Positions 53,372 through 62,263 of a DNA stretch of 64,000 nt are shown here, piece after piece; position 1 is the first letter of the stretch, and every line of letters begins with the position of its first letter. Below the pieces are notes generated by a model. The model was not told where the DNA came from and ran no database searches. It saw only the letters and a program-made list of their open reading frames with translations. The translations under genes were made by a program, and so were the position numbers. Source of the DNA: G963422275 sp963422275. Lineage in GTDB: Bacteria; Pseudomonadota; Alphaproteobacteria; Rhodobacterales; Rhodobacteraceae. The stretch spans positions 3,472,001-3,536,000 of the forward strand of contig OY729418.1 in the NCBI GenBank assembly GCA_963422275.1. The letters are read 5' to 3'.

Positions 53372-54457
53372 CTAATTTCTGTAGAAGTGTTTCGACAGCT
53401 TGAGTCCTTGTCCTTGGTAGTTGGACCCCAGAACACTGCCGTATGGTCGACGCGGCGGTTCAATCATCCGCTGAAAGATCAACTTTCCGACAAGCTGGCC
53501 ATGTTCCAGTAGAAACGGGGTTTCGTGGCAGCGAACTTCGAGGACACTACGGGACTCTCCTCCGCCTGATTCGCTATGGCCAAAGCCTGGATCAAAGAAT
53601 CCCGCGTAGTTAACCCTGAACTCACCAACCATGGCGATGTAGGGTACCATTTCAGCGGCATGGCTCGGAGGGATTGTCACGGACTCCCGGCTGACAAGTA
53701 TATAGAATGAACCCGGATCGAGAATTAGGTTCCCGCTGGTAGCGTGCACAGGCTCCCAGAACTCGTCAGGATCGTAGCTCTCCTCCAAATCGACATCGAT
53801 AACGCTGGTATGCGGCTTCGCCCGGAATCCGGCGGGCGTTCTATTTCTGTCGAGGTCAACGGAAAACGCCAGTCCGCCCCGGATTCTGGCCTTGCCCAAA
53901 ACCAGAGGTGCTTGCCTGTTCAATTCGGCAAGCTCGCTATCATTAAGCAAGGCGTCGCCTGCACAGAATCGGACCTGGTTCAGCCGGGACCCTGTTCTCA
54001 CGAGAACTGAAAACGAGCGTGGACAGATTTCTGCGTAAAGCGGGCCTTCGTAACCCGCCTCGATCCGGTCGAATTCGATCCCGTTGTCAACGACGAGGCG
54101 TGTCAAGAGATCAAGTCGCCCAGCGGAACTCTTTGCATTGGCGACAGCCCGGATTCGTTTCGGCAGCCGTAATCGCTCCTGCAGGGGAATGAGGTACACG
54201 CATCCCCTCTCGAGTACAGCGCCATCCTCGAGCGAGAAACAATGCATCTCGAACTCGGTTAGTCGTTCCTTGACTGTGCGCCGGGATCCAGCAAGAAAAG
54301 ACGCTCGAACGCGATACGCTCGGTCGCCAAGCCTGAGATCTAAGCTTGCCGGCTGAAACTGATCCGTTCTCATTGGAACAGGACTCCAAATCAGCCCTTT
54401 GGCTGCCAGAGAGTCAATTTCCTGTTCGGGTAGGATTCCACTTTCTGTGTTATACAT
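53372..54457 (-). CDS. dcd: dCTP deaminase (long, two-domain alphaproteobacterial form)
   Basis: The enzyme deaminates dCTP to dUTP for thymidylate synthesis. It is about twice the length of E. coli Dcd: from ATG 54457 it has 361 residues and two dUTPase-like repeats. The first includes GILPEQEIDSLAAKGLIW, FQPASLDLRLGDRAYRVRASF and NAKSSAGRLDLLTRLVVD (active-site region, about 113-130); the second includes ILDPGSFYILVSRESVTIPP and YAGFFDPGFGHSESGGGESRSVLEVRCHETPFLLEHGQLVGKL. A TTG at 54499 would extend the N-terminus by 14 residues but is less likely. tRNA-Pro lies 60 bases upstream on the same strand. Confidence 0.88.
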   Translation of the reverse strand: MYNTESGILPEQEIDSLAAKGLIWSPVPMRTDQFQPASLDLRLGDRAYRVRASFLAGSRRTVKERLTEFEMHCFSLEDGAVLERGCVYLIPLQERLRLPKRIRAVANAKSSAGRLDLLTRLVVDNGIEFDRIEAGYEGPLYAEICPRSFSVLVRTGSRLNQVRFCAGDALLNDSELAELNRQAPLVLGKARIRGGLAFSVDLDRNRTPAGFRAKPHTSVIDVDLEESYDPDEFWEPVHATSGNLILDPGSFYILVSRESVTIPPSHAAEMVPYIAMVGEFRVNYAGFFDPGFGHSESGGGESRSVLEVRCHETPFLLEHGQLVGKLIFQRMIEPPRRPYGSVLGSNYQGQGLKLSKHFYRN

Positions 54458-54517
54458 CCCTGCCACTTGCTTGCGAATGAGGTCGTAAGACAAGCTCAAG
54501 GCACGATACCGCCGAAT

Positions 54518-54595
54518 TGGTCGGGCCAGCGGGATTCGAACCTGCGACCTCTCGCCCCCCAGACGAACGCGCTAACCTGACTGCGCCATGGCCCG
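54518..54595 (-). tRNA. tRNA-Pro (anticodon GGG)
   Basis: The minus strand folds as a cloverleaf: acceptor CGGGCCA / TGGCCCG (seven pairs), D stem GCGC/GCGC, anticodon stem TTCGT/GCGAG with loop CTGGGGG, so the anticodon is GGG (Pro), and T arm GCAGG-TTCGAAT-CCCGC with the normal TTCGAAT loop. One A-C mismatch is present in the T stem. The discriminator A and an encoded CCA (54518-54520) follow. Features fit tRNA-Pro(GGG). Confidence 0.93.
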
Positions 54596-54814
54596 ACAGC
54601 AAATCGATGATACAAATTTACGGCGCCAGTGGCAAGGAAGCAAATCGAATTGTCAGGGCAATCGCTTTTGAAATTCCGGTTTTTCTTCCCGCCGGTGGCG
54701 CAACCTGCCCGCAGGCAACAAGCAGAGTTAGGCATCATGCAGGATTCTCCCATTTCTTCGAGGAGCCGGGACGACGAGTGCCCGCGGCGGTGTTCTGTCG
54801 CTGAAGGGCAACTA

Positions 54815-55548
54815 GGTCGTGTACTCATAAAGGGAAAAGGGATTTTCTTTTCGGCTCCGATGTGATTCAAGCTTCCAAACAGCGGGAGATTGAGGATGCA
54901 GGGACGGCACGATCTGACGGATGCGGAATGGGCGATCATCTCGCCGTTGCCGCCTGACAAGCCGCGGGGCGTTCCACGGGTGGACGACCGGCGGGTGATC
55001 AGCGGGATCTTTCACATCCTGCGCACCGGCACGCCGTGGCGCGACCTTCCGGAACGCTGCGGGCCATATACGACAGTATGCAACCGCTACAACCGCTGGG
55101 CCAGGCAAGGGGTGCGGGAGCGCCTGTTCGGGGCGCTGGCGACGGGCTCGCCGGGATCTCTTCATCTCCTGGACTCCTCGGTGGTGCGCGCCCACCAGCA
55201 CGCCGCGGGCGGAAAAAAGGGGGTCCGGACCACGCCATCGGACGCTCGCGAGGCGGGCTGAGCACCAAAATTCACGTCGTCGTCGACGGCCTTGGCCTGC
55301 CGCGCCATCCTCAAACTCATTGCCGACCACGGCTCTTGCCCCCACATCCCGACCCAACGGGATCGCCGGGAGCAGCGCTCCATATCCCATGACCTCTACC
55401 GCCAACGCAATCTCGTCGAACGCTTCTTCAACAGCTCAAGCACTTCCGAGGCATCGCGACCCGCCATCACAAGCTTGCAGGAAACTTCCTCGCCGCAATC
55501 GCCCTTGCCTGCATCCGCCTCTGGATCAAAACTAATGAGTACACGACC
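54815..55548 (+). mobile_element. Defective IS5-family (IS427-like) insertion sequence, copy 2
   Basis: The same element as 14349-15117, with inverted repeats GGTCGTGTACTC / GAGTACACGACC, here flanked by TA on both sides (CTAG...CTAG context), the normal target duplication for this group. OrfA (54896-55261, 121 residues: LTDAEWAIISPLPP, GTPWRDLP, SVVRAHQHAAGGKKG) is intact. The second frame starts AIGRSRGGLSTKIHVVVDGL and then has lost even more than copy 1: about 35 further bases are missing, removing VADRGYDA. The last part (YRQRNLVERFFN) remains. At 734 bases it cannot make a full DDE transposase. It lies about 220 bases upstream of the tRNA-Pro. Confidence 0.93.
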
Positions 55549-55677
55549 TAGGGCGCCCTCGCGACGATGTGCGCCTGCTTGGAGGGTCTGGAGAGCCCGA
55601 TCACCTTCAAGTACTTGGATGAGGGGCAGGCCGCCAAAGGGAAAATAGAAAAACGATTGCCCTGTCGAATCGCCTTG

Positions 55678-56220
55678 TCATGAACTGGCGCCGGAGAGTT
55701 CGGCGGAGAGATGGTCGCGAATCTCGCATAATCGCTCATGAAGGCTAATAAGTGATTTGCGGCGTTCAGGATCAAGGTTGGCGACAGTTCGACTGGAAAT
55801 ATGCAGAACTTCGCCAAACGCGGAGAGTGTTGTCAAAGTATGTTTTTTGCTGCGCTTCTCCGAGCGGGACTCGTCCGCTTTTTGCAGGGTATGCTCCAGC
55901 TTGGCAACTTCCGCGCCGGAACGGGCCGCTTTGTTCTCAGTTTCCAATGGCGAAGCTATGAGAGAGGTGACATGCGGCACGCCTTTTTCATGTAGGATCT
56001 TCTGCGCCCCCCGTATAGTAAAACCTTCGTCATGAAGAAGCTTCTTTATCCCGGCTATGAGATCGATGTCCGAGGGGCGGTAGTATCTCCTGTTCCCAGC
56101 GCGCTTTACTGGAGCAATTTGTGGAAATTTGCTTTCCCAGTAGCGAAGCACATGCGCGGGCGTATTCAAAAGCTCCTCGACCTCGCTGATGGTACGGTAA
56201 GCATCCCGCGATTTCTTCAT
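55678..56220 (-). CDS. MerR-family transcriptional regulator
   Basis: The 180-residue protein has an N-terminal MerR winged helix-turn-helix (YRTISEVEELLNTPAHVLRYWESKFPQIAPVKRAGNRRYYRPSDIDLIAGIKKLL, about 8-62) and a Lys/Glu-rich second half without metal-binding cysteines. Regulators of this type commonly follow ihfA in alphaproteobacteria and have no known ligand. It lies 15 bases downstream of ihfA and is surely cotranscribed. The target is unknown. Confidence 0.92.
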   Translation of the reverse strand: MKKSRDAYRTISEVEELLNTPAHVLRYWESKFPQIAPVKRAGNRRYYRPSDIDLIAGIKKLLHDEGFTIRGAQKILHEKGVPHVTSLIASPLETENKAARSGAEVAKLEHTLQKADESRSEKRSKKHTLTTLSAFGEVLHISSRTVANLDPERRKSLISLHERLCEIRDHLSAELSGASS

Positions 56221-56235
56221 ATCTTTGGCGCCCGG

Positions 56236-56541
56236 CTACTCGACCTCTCTCTCGAAGACGCGCCGTCTCAGGCCGCTAGAAGGCCGGAAGATCAGGACAC
56301 GTCGCTGAGAAATGGTCGCGGCCTCGCCGGTTCTTGGATTCCGGCCCATTCTCTCTCGCTTCTTGCGTACCTTGAAGCTACCAAAACGCGAAATTTTGAC
56401 TGCTTCGCCGGACACCAAAGCTTCAGACATCACCTTCAAGACATCCTCGAGAAGGTCCGCGCATTCGTTCCGCGAGAGACCAACTTCCCGGTGAAGGGCT
56501 TGCACCAGATCGGCTCTCGTTCGTGTTCTCAATTTGTTCAA
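56236..56541 (-). CDS. ihfA: Integration host factor subunit alpha
   Basis: IHF is a DNA-bending heterodimer. The 101-residue product shows TRADLVQALHREVGLSRNECADLLEDVL, EAVKISRFGSFKVRKKRERMGRNPRTGEAATI (DNA-contacting arm with the intercalating Pro in GRNPRTGE) and RRVLIFRPSSGLRRRV. The alpha subunit is chosen for its place between fabH and merR and for the motif EAVKISRFGSF. A relic IS1595 lies directly upstream, so its former promoter or operon link with fabH has been disturbed. Confidence 0.94.
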   Translation of the reverse strand: MNKLRTRTRADLVQALHREVGLSRNECADLLEDVLKVMSEALVSGEAVKISRFGSFKVRKKRERMGRNPRTGEAATISQRRVLIFRPSSGLRRRVFEREVE

Positions 56542-56572
56542 TTCCGAGATCCCTAATTCAAAGATGTATTTA

Positions 56573-57048
56573 GCCCAATTCTTGAATTGGCTGCATTAGA
56601 TGGCAGTGGCGGCAAGAGGGGGGCTTGACGCCAAAGACAAGAACGACGAGGCGGAACTGGTTCGGGCATTTGGGACGGCGACTGGCGGTCTGGATGTAGA
56701 GACTGCCCCGACCCCGTTCGCCCTTGAAGCGGTTGAGTGTCTCGTGGCTTACTTCGAGCGACAATGCGCAGGACGGATGACCGGTGCCTGCATTGGAGAC
56801 CAGCGGAGCGTCCTTCGCGACCACTGATTCGAGAGCGGCCATCACGGCAATCGCGTTGGCCTTGGTTGGGACCGTGCTGAACGTTGTCCCGCACTCCGGC
56901 ACGCAAGCACCGCACGTCCTCCCGCCGTTGTGCGCCGGTCAGCCCGCCAAGCGCTGAAAGCCGCTCTTGGAACTCCTTGCTGTCCATAGCGCAAACTCCT
57001 GAAACTCCCGGCATTCTACAGCGGACGTATGCAAACCACGAATTGGAC
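56573..57048 (-). mobile_element. IS1595-like relic between fabH and ihfA
   Basis: On the minus strand from ATG 56987 the fragment MDSKEFQERLSALGGLTGAQ leads, after a frameshift, into PECGTTFSTVPTKANAIAVM, LESVVAKDAPLVSNAGTGHPSCA, SHETLNRFKGERGRGSLYIQT, ending as in IS1595-type transposases. End sequences GCCCAATTCTTGAATTG (left) and the reverse complement of GTCCAATTCGTGGTTTG (right) resemble the repeats of the 27355-27959 copy. Flanks TGTATTTA and TGTATCTG (6 of 8) may be a decayed target duplication; the boundary is uncertain by one base. It is too short (476 bases) to be active. Confidence 0.75.
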
Positions 57049-57131
57049 TGTATCTGCGATCTTGAGATTATTGCAGACGCGAAACTGAATCGCAAGCATA
57101 TTGATGGAGAGCCTGCAAAGCTGCTGCCAGC

Positions 57132-58109
57132 TTACCATCGAAACACGACCGATCCCCAAGCGAGTCCACCGCCGATCGCTTGAGTAACAACAATGTCTCC
57201 GCGCTTGATCCGACCTGATCTCCGACCTGATGACAGGGCAAGCGGGATTGACGCTGCGGACGTATTGCCATGCTTGTCGAGCGTAACAATAATGCGGGAT
57301 TCGGCAATTCCGAGTTTCCTCGCTGTCGCGTTGATTATGCGCAAGTTTGCTTGGTGTGGGACGAACCAGTCCACTTCCTCGTTCGTGAGTCCAGCCAATG
57401 TAAGTGCATTTCGAGTTGTGTCCGCAAGCTTTGCGACGGCATGCTTGAAGACTTCCGGCCCTTCCATGCGAAGATAGCCGGCTGTTTGTGTTGATGAAAC
57501 CCCGCCATCTACATACAATAAATCCCGGTATCGTCCGTCGGAATGGATGTCTGTGGCGAGGATGCCACGACCGCCCTTCGCGTCGCTTGTCTTTTCCGCC
57601 TCGAGGACAATTGCACCCGCGCCGTCGCCGAACAGAATGCAGGTTGATCTGTCGCTCATGTCGAGAATGCGCGAGAATACCTCGGCGCCGACGACTAGGG
57701 CTCGCTTGGCTGCACCGGTTTCCAGAAGCGCTTTGGCGCATGCCGTTGCATAAACGAACCCCGCGCAAACCGCTTGCACGTCAAACGCGAATCCATTCCT
57801 CATCCCAAGCTCTGCCTGCACTTTGGTGGCAGTGGAGGGAAAAGTGTTGTCAGGCGTGGACGTGGCAAGCACGATTAGGTCTATGTCGGCTGCTTCCAGC
57901 CCGCTGTCCGAAAGAGCGGCTTCGCATGCTCTAACCGCAAGGCAGGACGTGCTTTGGTCAGCGGTCGCGAATCGGCGTTGATCGATGCCGGTGCGCGTCT
58001 GAATCCATTCGTGGGAAGTATCCAAAGACTTCTCGAAGTCGTGATTTGATACAACCCTCGCGGGCAGGAACTCTCCAACCCCTCGGACTATGCAATTGAC
58101 TTCGGTCAC
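57132..58109 (-). CDS. fabH: FabH, 3-oxoacyl-ACP synthase III
   Basis: FabH starts fatty-acid synthesis by condensing acetyl-CoA with malonyl-ACP. The GTG at 58109 overlaps the plsX stop (GTGA) and gives 325 residues. It shows RTGIDQRRFA, the active Cys in FDVQAVCAGFVYA (about residue 114), AKRALVVGAEVFSRILD, CILFGDGAGAIVLEA, the His in VDWFVPHQANLRII and Asn in DKHGNTSAASIPLAL. All catalytic residues are present. It forms the plsX-fabH pair seen in most alphaproteobacteria. Confidence 0.96.
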   Translation of the reverse strand: MTEVNCIVRGVGEFLPARVVSNHDFEKSLDTSHEWIQTRTGIDQRRFATADQSTSCLAVRACEAALSDSGLEAADIDLIVLATSTPDNTFPSTATKVQAELGMRNGFAFDVQAVCAGFVYATACAKALLETGAAKRALVVGAEVFSRILDMSDRSTCILFGDGAGAIVLEAEKTSDAKGGRGILATDIHSDGRYRDLLYVDGGVSSTQTAGYLRMEGPEVFKHAVAKLADTTRNALTLAGLTNEEVDWFVPHQANLRIINATARKLGIAESRIIVTLDKHGNTSAASIPLALSSGRRSGRIKRGDIVVTQAIGGGLAWGSVVFRW

Positions 58110-59206
58110 GCGACCTTGCGGCCTTCCGCCAAGCTTGTCGAAGCTTCGTTCCTTGCATCGTAGCCGCGGAGACAAGCCAAGCCCTCGGCTCCTCCAGAAT
58201 CAGCGAGTCGGACGGCGAGATTGATTGCCGCCTCCACAGCGACTGAATCGGCACTTCCATGAGACTTGACTATGGTGCCGTTCAATCCGAGAAACACACC
58301 TCCGTTGACACGTCGTGGATCAATTCTCTTGAATAGCCTGCGCAGCGACGTGAAGGCGAACAAACCACCAATACGGGACAACGGCGTGTGCCTAAATGAG
58401 TCCCTCAAGAAATCGCGAATTAGCGATGCCGTGCCTTCCACGGATTTCAAAGCTACATTCCCAGTGAATCCGTCCGTCACAACGACATCGACGTTTTCTG
58501 ATGGAATGTCGCTTCCCTCTACGAATCCAACGTATTCGAAGCCCTGATCGTTTGCACAGCTGGCAATCAATTCGTGGGCTGTCCACAAACCAGGAAATCC
58601 TTTATGATCTTCAGTTCCGACATTGAGCAAACCGACTCTGGGCTTTTCCAATCCCAAACCGGCCTTGGCGTATGCCGCGCCTAACACTGCGTTGGCGAGA
58701 AAGTCCGAACGTTCGGCCCGGCTGTCAGCCCCTGCGTCAATTAGCACGTTGAAACCGCTGGGATTCCTCGAAGGCCATAAGCAGGCGATTGCTGGTCGGT
58801 AGACGCCGGGAGCGAGCCGGAGCCGGCGCATCGAGATTGCCATGAGAGCGCCTGTATTTCCGCAGGAGACCGCAACTCTTGCTTCGCTGTTTCGGACAGC
58901 GTCAACTGCCGACCACATTGACGAACCCTCGCCGTTTCGCATTGCATGGCTAGGCTTCTCTGACATCGAGACGATATCATCGCAATGGCGGATCGAGCTC
59001 CTTTCGCGCAAGCGACGCTTTCTGCGAAGTTGAATCTCGAGTTCGGCTTGGTCTCCATGAACGATGAATCGAATGTCCGGATGCTTCTTCAACGCTCTTG
59101 CCATTCCCGCAATCACTGCTTGCGGCCCGTTGTCGCCTCCCATAGCGTCAACGGAAATGACTTTTCCGATGCTTCCAGACTTCGTTGGGTTGTTCTTGAT
59201 GGCCAT
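58106..59206 (-). CDS. plsX: PlsX, phosphate acyltransferase
   Basis: PlsX converts acyl-ACP into acyl-phosphate for phospholipid synthesis. The 366-residue product has ISVDAMGGDNGPQAVIAGMARAL near the start, SMWSAVDAVRNSEARVAVSCGNTGALMAIS, the NVGTEDHKGFPGLWTAHELI and FVEGSDIPSENVDVVVTDGFTGNVALKSVEGTA blocks and GVFLGLNGTIVKSHGSADS, all family signatures. It follows rpmF by 24 bases and overlaps fabH by four bases. Length and start (ATG 59206) agree with relatives. Confidence 0.96.
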   Translation of the reverse strand: MAIKNNPTKSGSIGKVISVDAMGGDNGPQAVIAGMARALKKHPDIRFIVHGDQAELEIQLRRKRRLRERSSIRHCDDIVSMSEKPSHAMRNGEGSSMWSAVDAVRNSEARVAVSCGNTGALMAISMRRLRLAPGVYRPAIACLWPSRNPSGFNVLIDAGADSRAERSDFLANAVLGAAYAKAGLGLEKPRVGLLNVGTEDHKGFPGLWTAHELIASCANDQGFEYVGFVEGSDIPSENVDVVVTDGFTGNVALKSVEGTASLIRDFLRDSFRHTPLSRIGGLFAFTSLRRLFKRIDPRRVNGGVFLGLNGTIVKSHGSADSVAVEAAINLAVRLADSGGAEGLACLRGYDARNEASTSLAEGRKVA

Positions 59207-59230
59207 ATCCTGCGACTCTTCGCGCGGAAA

Positions 59231-59437
59231 TCAAAGCGTTTCGTCGTCTTCGCCAACTTCCTCCGGTGGGGCAATGATCTCCCGTCCGTTGTAGAATCCG
59301 CATTCGGGGCACACGTGATGGGGCCGCTTCAATTCACCACATTCGGGGCATTCCATCCGGGCCTCCGGGGAAAGGAAGTCATGTGCGCGGCGCTTATTGC
59401 GGCGAGACCGCGATATTTTGTTTTGGGGTACAGCCAT
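59231..59437 (-). CDS. rpmF: Ribosomal protein bL32
   Basis: The 68-residue protein begins MAVPQNKISRSRRNKRRAHD, as in alphaproteobacterial L32, and has a CPECGELKRPHHVCPECGFYNGREI zinc-ribbon-like segment with two CxxC pairs. The ATG at 59437 is preferred; ATG 59443 would add two residues. It is placed between DUF177 and plsX, the usual order, and ends in an acidic tail. Confidence 0.96.
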   Translation of the reverse strand: MAVPQNKISRSRRNKRRAHDFLSPEARMECPECGELKRPHHVCPECGFYNGREIIAPPEEVGEDDETL

Positions 59438-59621
59438 AACCACTCCTTTATTTCGGCTGCTTTACGGCGTTCTTCGATCAATCGCACTGTTGCCGCTTGT
59501 CGGCAGGGGATTTATGCCTTTACTGCAAGGTAGCACAATAAATAGACCCTGTTTAGCCATTAGCAAGCCCAAACGTGCGATTTCAATGGACTATTCGAAT
59601 TCGCTTGAGGCCCTTCACGAA

Positions 59622-60245
59622 CTAGAGGAGCGAGGACAAAGCCGAGAACGGCCTTTCGTCGAATGCCGAACCGTTCCAGTGGGAATTAAATGACTCGATA
59701 TCGTCAACCTTGGCTCCAGAGATTCGCGGGTATGCCGGGAGTTCCAGAACAAGCGTTTCCCGGGCGATGGCGTATAGATCTATTTCCGGGGCCAAGAGTT
59801 CCAACGTGTCGTCTTCTGGAATTTTGCGGTCAGGCCCTGGTTCATACCTTTTGGGTTCTTGCACGAAGGTTCGCGCAACTGCGACATCGATTCTGGTCTT
59901 CATTTCAACGAGCGATACCACGCACTGTTGCACCACCGTAGCGCCAAGTCGACCAGAAAGGAGCCAGTCTCCGCCGTTGGAGCTGGTTATTTCACCTTCG
60001 AAACGGAACTTCGAAATTGAAATTGCTCCAGTCCTCGCTGCAAACTGTTCTCTGTCTTTGTGCGGAATCGAGACGAGAAAAGCGTTAACGCTTTCCGTCA
60101 ACAAATCTGCGACCTGCACTTTGTCGATTCCGTTGATTATCGAGATCTGGGAACGTCCAATTGCCATTGCTCCATCCATTATGGAAACGTACGGAAGCAC
60201 ACTGTGTTGTGGGGTAGACTCCCAATATCTATAAATGCCGCTCAT
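59622..60245 (-). CDS. DUF177 (YceD-like) protein
   Basis: The DUF177/YceD family lies just upstream of rpmF in most bacteria and is linked to 23S rRNA or ribosome assembly. The 207-residue product shows FRFEGEITSSNGGDWLLSGRLGATVVQQCVVSLVEMKTRIDVAVARTFV and LELLAPEIDLYAIARETLVLELPAYPR, the hallmarks of the family. The first about 20 residues look unconserved and ATG 60180 may be the real start. A gap of about 180 bases separates it from rpmF. Confidence 0.85.
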   Translation of the reverse strand: MSGIYRYWESTPQHSVLPYVSIMDGAMAIGRSQISIINGIDKVQVADLLTESVNAFLVSIPHKDREQFAARTGAISISKFRFEGEITSSNGGDWLLSGRLGATVVQQCVVSLVEMKTRIDVAVARTFVQEPKRYEPGPDRKIPEDDTLELLAPEIDLYAIARETLVLELPAYPRISGAKVDDIESFNSHWNGSAFDERPFSALSSLL

Positions 60246-60315
60246 TTCAACAAGGTCTTTTGTTGCGCCTCAATGGTAGAGGATAGGGATTGCCAGAGAA
60301 TTGGGCGCTAGTTCA

Positions 60316-60991
60316 AAGGCTGTTGCAAAAGGGTCCGCGCTTGGTCTTGTTTCTTCCGAAGTTGACGGTTGCCGATGGGGATGGCTGCGGATGCCTTTCG
60401 GCAGCGGCTTCGGCAACGCGGTCCGGCCAAGTCAATCCTGCTGGTCGCCTTGAACAGGGTCGGGGCCATTGCCTCGAAGGTCAGCTGCGCCTCCATGATC
60501 GTCGGTTGGCAATCGCCACTCGCGCGAGTCTGCCCTTCAGGCTGTGTTCATGAAACCGGCGATTGGCCTTGAAAGAAGAGCCTCGTCAAGACCGCGCTTC
60601 AAAAGCATTTTGAAGGAACCGGCAGGTCGTTGTGAAGGCTGAGTTGCGCTCAGACACCGAACTGCCGCAGAACGGCATGAAATCAAGGCGCCTCTTCAGC
60701 CATACTCAAGCCCGGTCTGGCTGCAGTGCCACTGGACATGTGGAAATGCCTTGGGGAATCGCGACCGACATCGCAATGGCACACCCCAGGCGTGAGCGCA
60801 CCTGGCCGAAAACTCCGGCAGACGCTGCCAGTTCATCAGGGTGTCCACCTTGCAAAGCGCACTGTCCGGTACCACCGCTCGGCAACCATCATCATGAGGG
60901 AGTCCATCCGACCCCGCGATTGCATCGGGGCAAGTTCCGAACCCCCTGGAACTCATGTCCAAGGCTGGATGAGGCGTTTCAAAACAGTCTT
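60316..60991 (-). mobile_element. IS5-family relic (AAGACTGTTGC ends)
   Basis: The ends are AAGGCTGTTGCAAAAG at 60316 and the reverse complement of AAGACTGTTTTGAAA ending at 60991. Minus-strand fragments in order are PDSALCKVDTLMNWQRL (transposase start), QWHCSQTGLEYG, RLDFMPFCGSS, a gap, KANRRFHEHSLKGR, and MEAQLTFEAMAPTLFKATSR (the C-terminal block, normally VEAQLTFKAMALNLLKA). Frameshifts and a large central deletion make it dead. It is the most complete relative of 28025-28636, 31006-31504 and 63903 onward. Confidence 0.85.
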
Positions 60992-61422
60992 ATCCAAGGA
61001 ATTCAGGTGCGGCGACCGCCAGCCGCAGTTAGCGAAACCGAGAATCTCCACACTTCGACAAGTTTTTCCCCAAGACTGTGATGCCTGAACCTTCTCAGGC
61101 GTTCACTGCTGTGATGGGGTCTGTCGGGCTGTTATGCTGGCTCCTACGGAGGCGCGACGCATGAGGTTGCAACGAAGGACTGGCCGGAAAATCACACGGC
61201 AAGCCGCTCCGTCGCTCTCGATAACGGTCACTGCTCAAAGTTAACGATTTTGGCAGGCAACCGCCACTTTGACGTTTATCGCACTCAGTTGCGACAAAAA
61301 ATTCTTGCAATCCCGTGGAATCGTCGGAATTATCGGAAACCGTTTTATGTGGTACCCTTGCAGGGATGTTGCCGCGGAGCGTTGTTCCGTGAGACATTCC
61401 GAATTCAAAATGGAGACTAACC
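60992..61422. other. 431-base gap before the ABC transporter genes
   Basis: No gene is seen; the final part (about 61260-61420) is AT-richer and should contain the promoter of the transporter operon. GGAG at about 61412, eight bases before ATG 61423, is a good ribosome-binding site. Confidence 0.45.
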
Positions 61423-62250
61423 ATGCAGAACTCATTCAAACTCGCGTGTTTCTTGCTCGCGGGCAGCATTGGATTCGCGTCAGCACCCGCCCTTGCCAAC
61501 TGTGCCGCAGGCAAAACCATAACGGATGGCACTCTCACAGTTGCCACCGGAAATCCCGCGTATTTCCCTTGGGTATTGGACAACAACCCGGCCGGAGGCA
61601 AGGGATTCGAGGCTGCTGTTGCCTACGAAGTCGCTAAGCGAATGGGATTTTCCGCTGACAACGTCGTTTGGACCTCAGCTTCATTTGACCAATCCATTCA
61701 ACCAGGTGCCAAGGATTTTGATTTCAATCTGCAACAATTCTCGATCACGGAGGAGCGGGAGAAGGTAGTTGATTTTTCGGCGTCCTATTATTCTGCGGCG
61801 ATGGCGGTACTGGTTCGTCAACCTGCCGTCGATGCTGGCGCCGAGCCGACCCTTGACTCCCTGAAGTTGTTGAAATGGGGTGTCGCAGCCAACACGACCG
61901 CACTCGCCATGGTGCAGGACTTGATCAATCCGGATAACGACCTGCTTCTCTATGGCGACAATGTAGACACGATAGAGGCGATGAAGAGCGGCCAGATTGA
62001 TGCTGCGATCTTTGATTTGCCGACGGCGCTCTACCTTAGTGCCGTCGTGCTCGCAGACGGCATTATACTCGGGCAGTTCCCCGCCGACCGGAGCGAAAAC
62101 CCTGACAGGTTCGGTTTTTTGATGGAAGAGGGAAATCCCCTAAAGGAATGCATCGACGCAGCCCTTGCCGAGATGAAAGCCGACGGGGCTTTGGCAGCCA
62201 TTGAGGCCGAATGGCTGCAGGAAACCGCGGGCGTCCCGGTAATAAAGTAA
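61423..62250 (+). CDS. Amino-acid ABC transporter substrate-binding protein (SBP_bac_3)
   Basis: This periplasmic protein captures the substrate for the permease and ATPase that follow. It has 275 residues and a signal peptide (FKLACFLLAGSIGFASAPALA, cleavage near residue 26). Family 3 features: TITDGTLTVATGNPAYFPWV, GKGFEAAVAYEVAKRMGF, FDFNLQQFSITEEREKVVDFSASYYSA, KWGVAANTTALAMVQDL, IEAMKSGQIDAAIFDLPTALYL and NPLKECIDAALAEMKADGALAAIEAEW. A polar or small amino acid or related compound is likely; the exact ligand cannot be told. It lies 13 bases from the permease gene. Confidence 0.92.
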   Translation: MQNSFKLACFLLAGSIGFASAPALANCAAGKTITDGTLTVATGNPAYFPWVLDNNPAGGKGFEAAVAYEVAKRMGFSADNVVWTSASFDQSIQPGAKDFDFNLQQFSITEEREKVVDFSASYYSAAMAVLVRQPAVDAGAEPTLDSLKLLKWGVAANTTALAMVQDLINPDNDLLLYGDNVDTIEAMKSGQIDAAIFDLPTALYLSAVVLADGIILGQFPADRSENPDRFGFLMEEGNPLKECIDAALAEMKADGALAAIEAEWLQETAGVPVIK

Positions 62251-62263
62251 ACATTGTCGCGGA

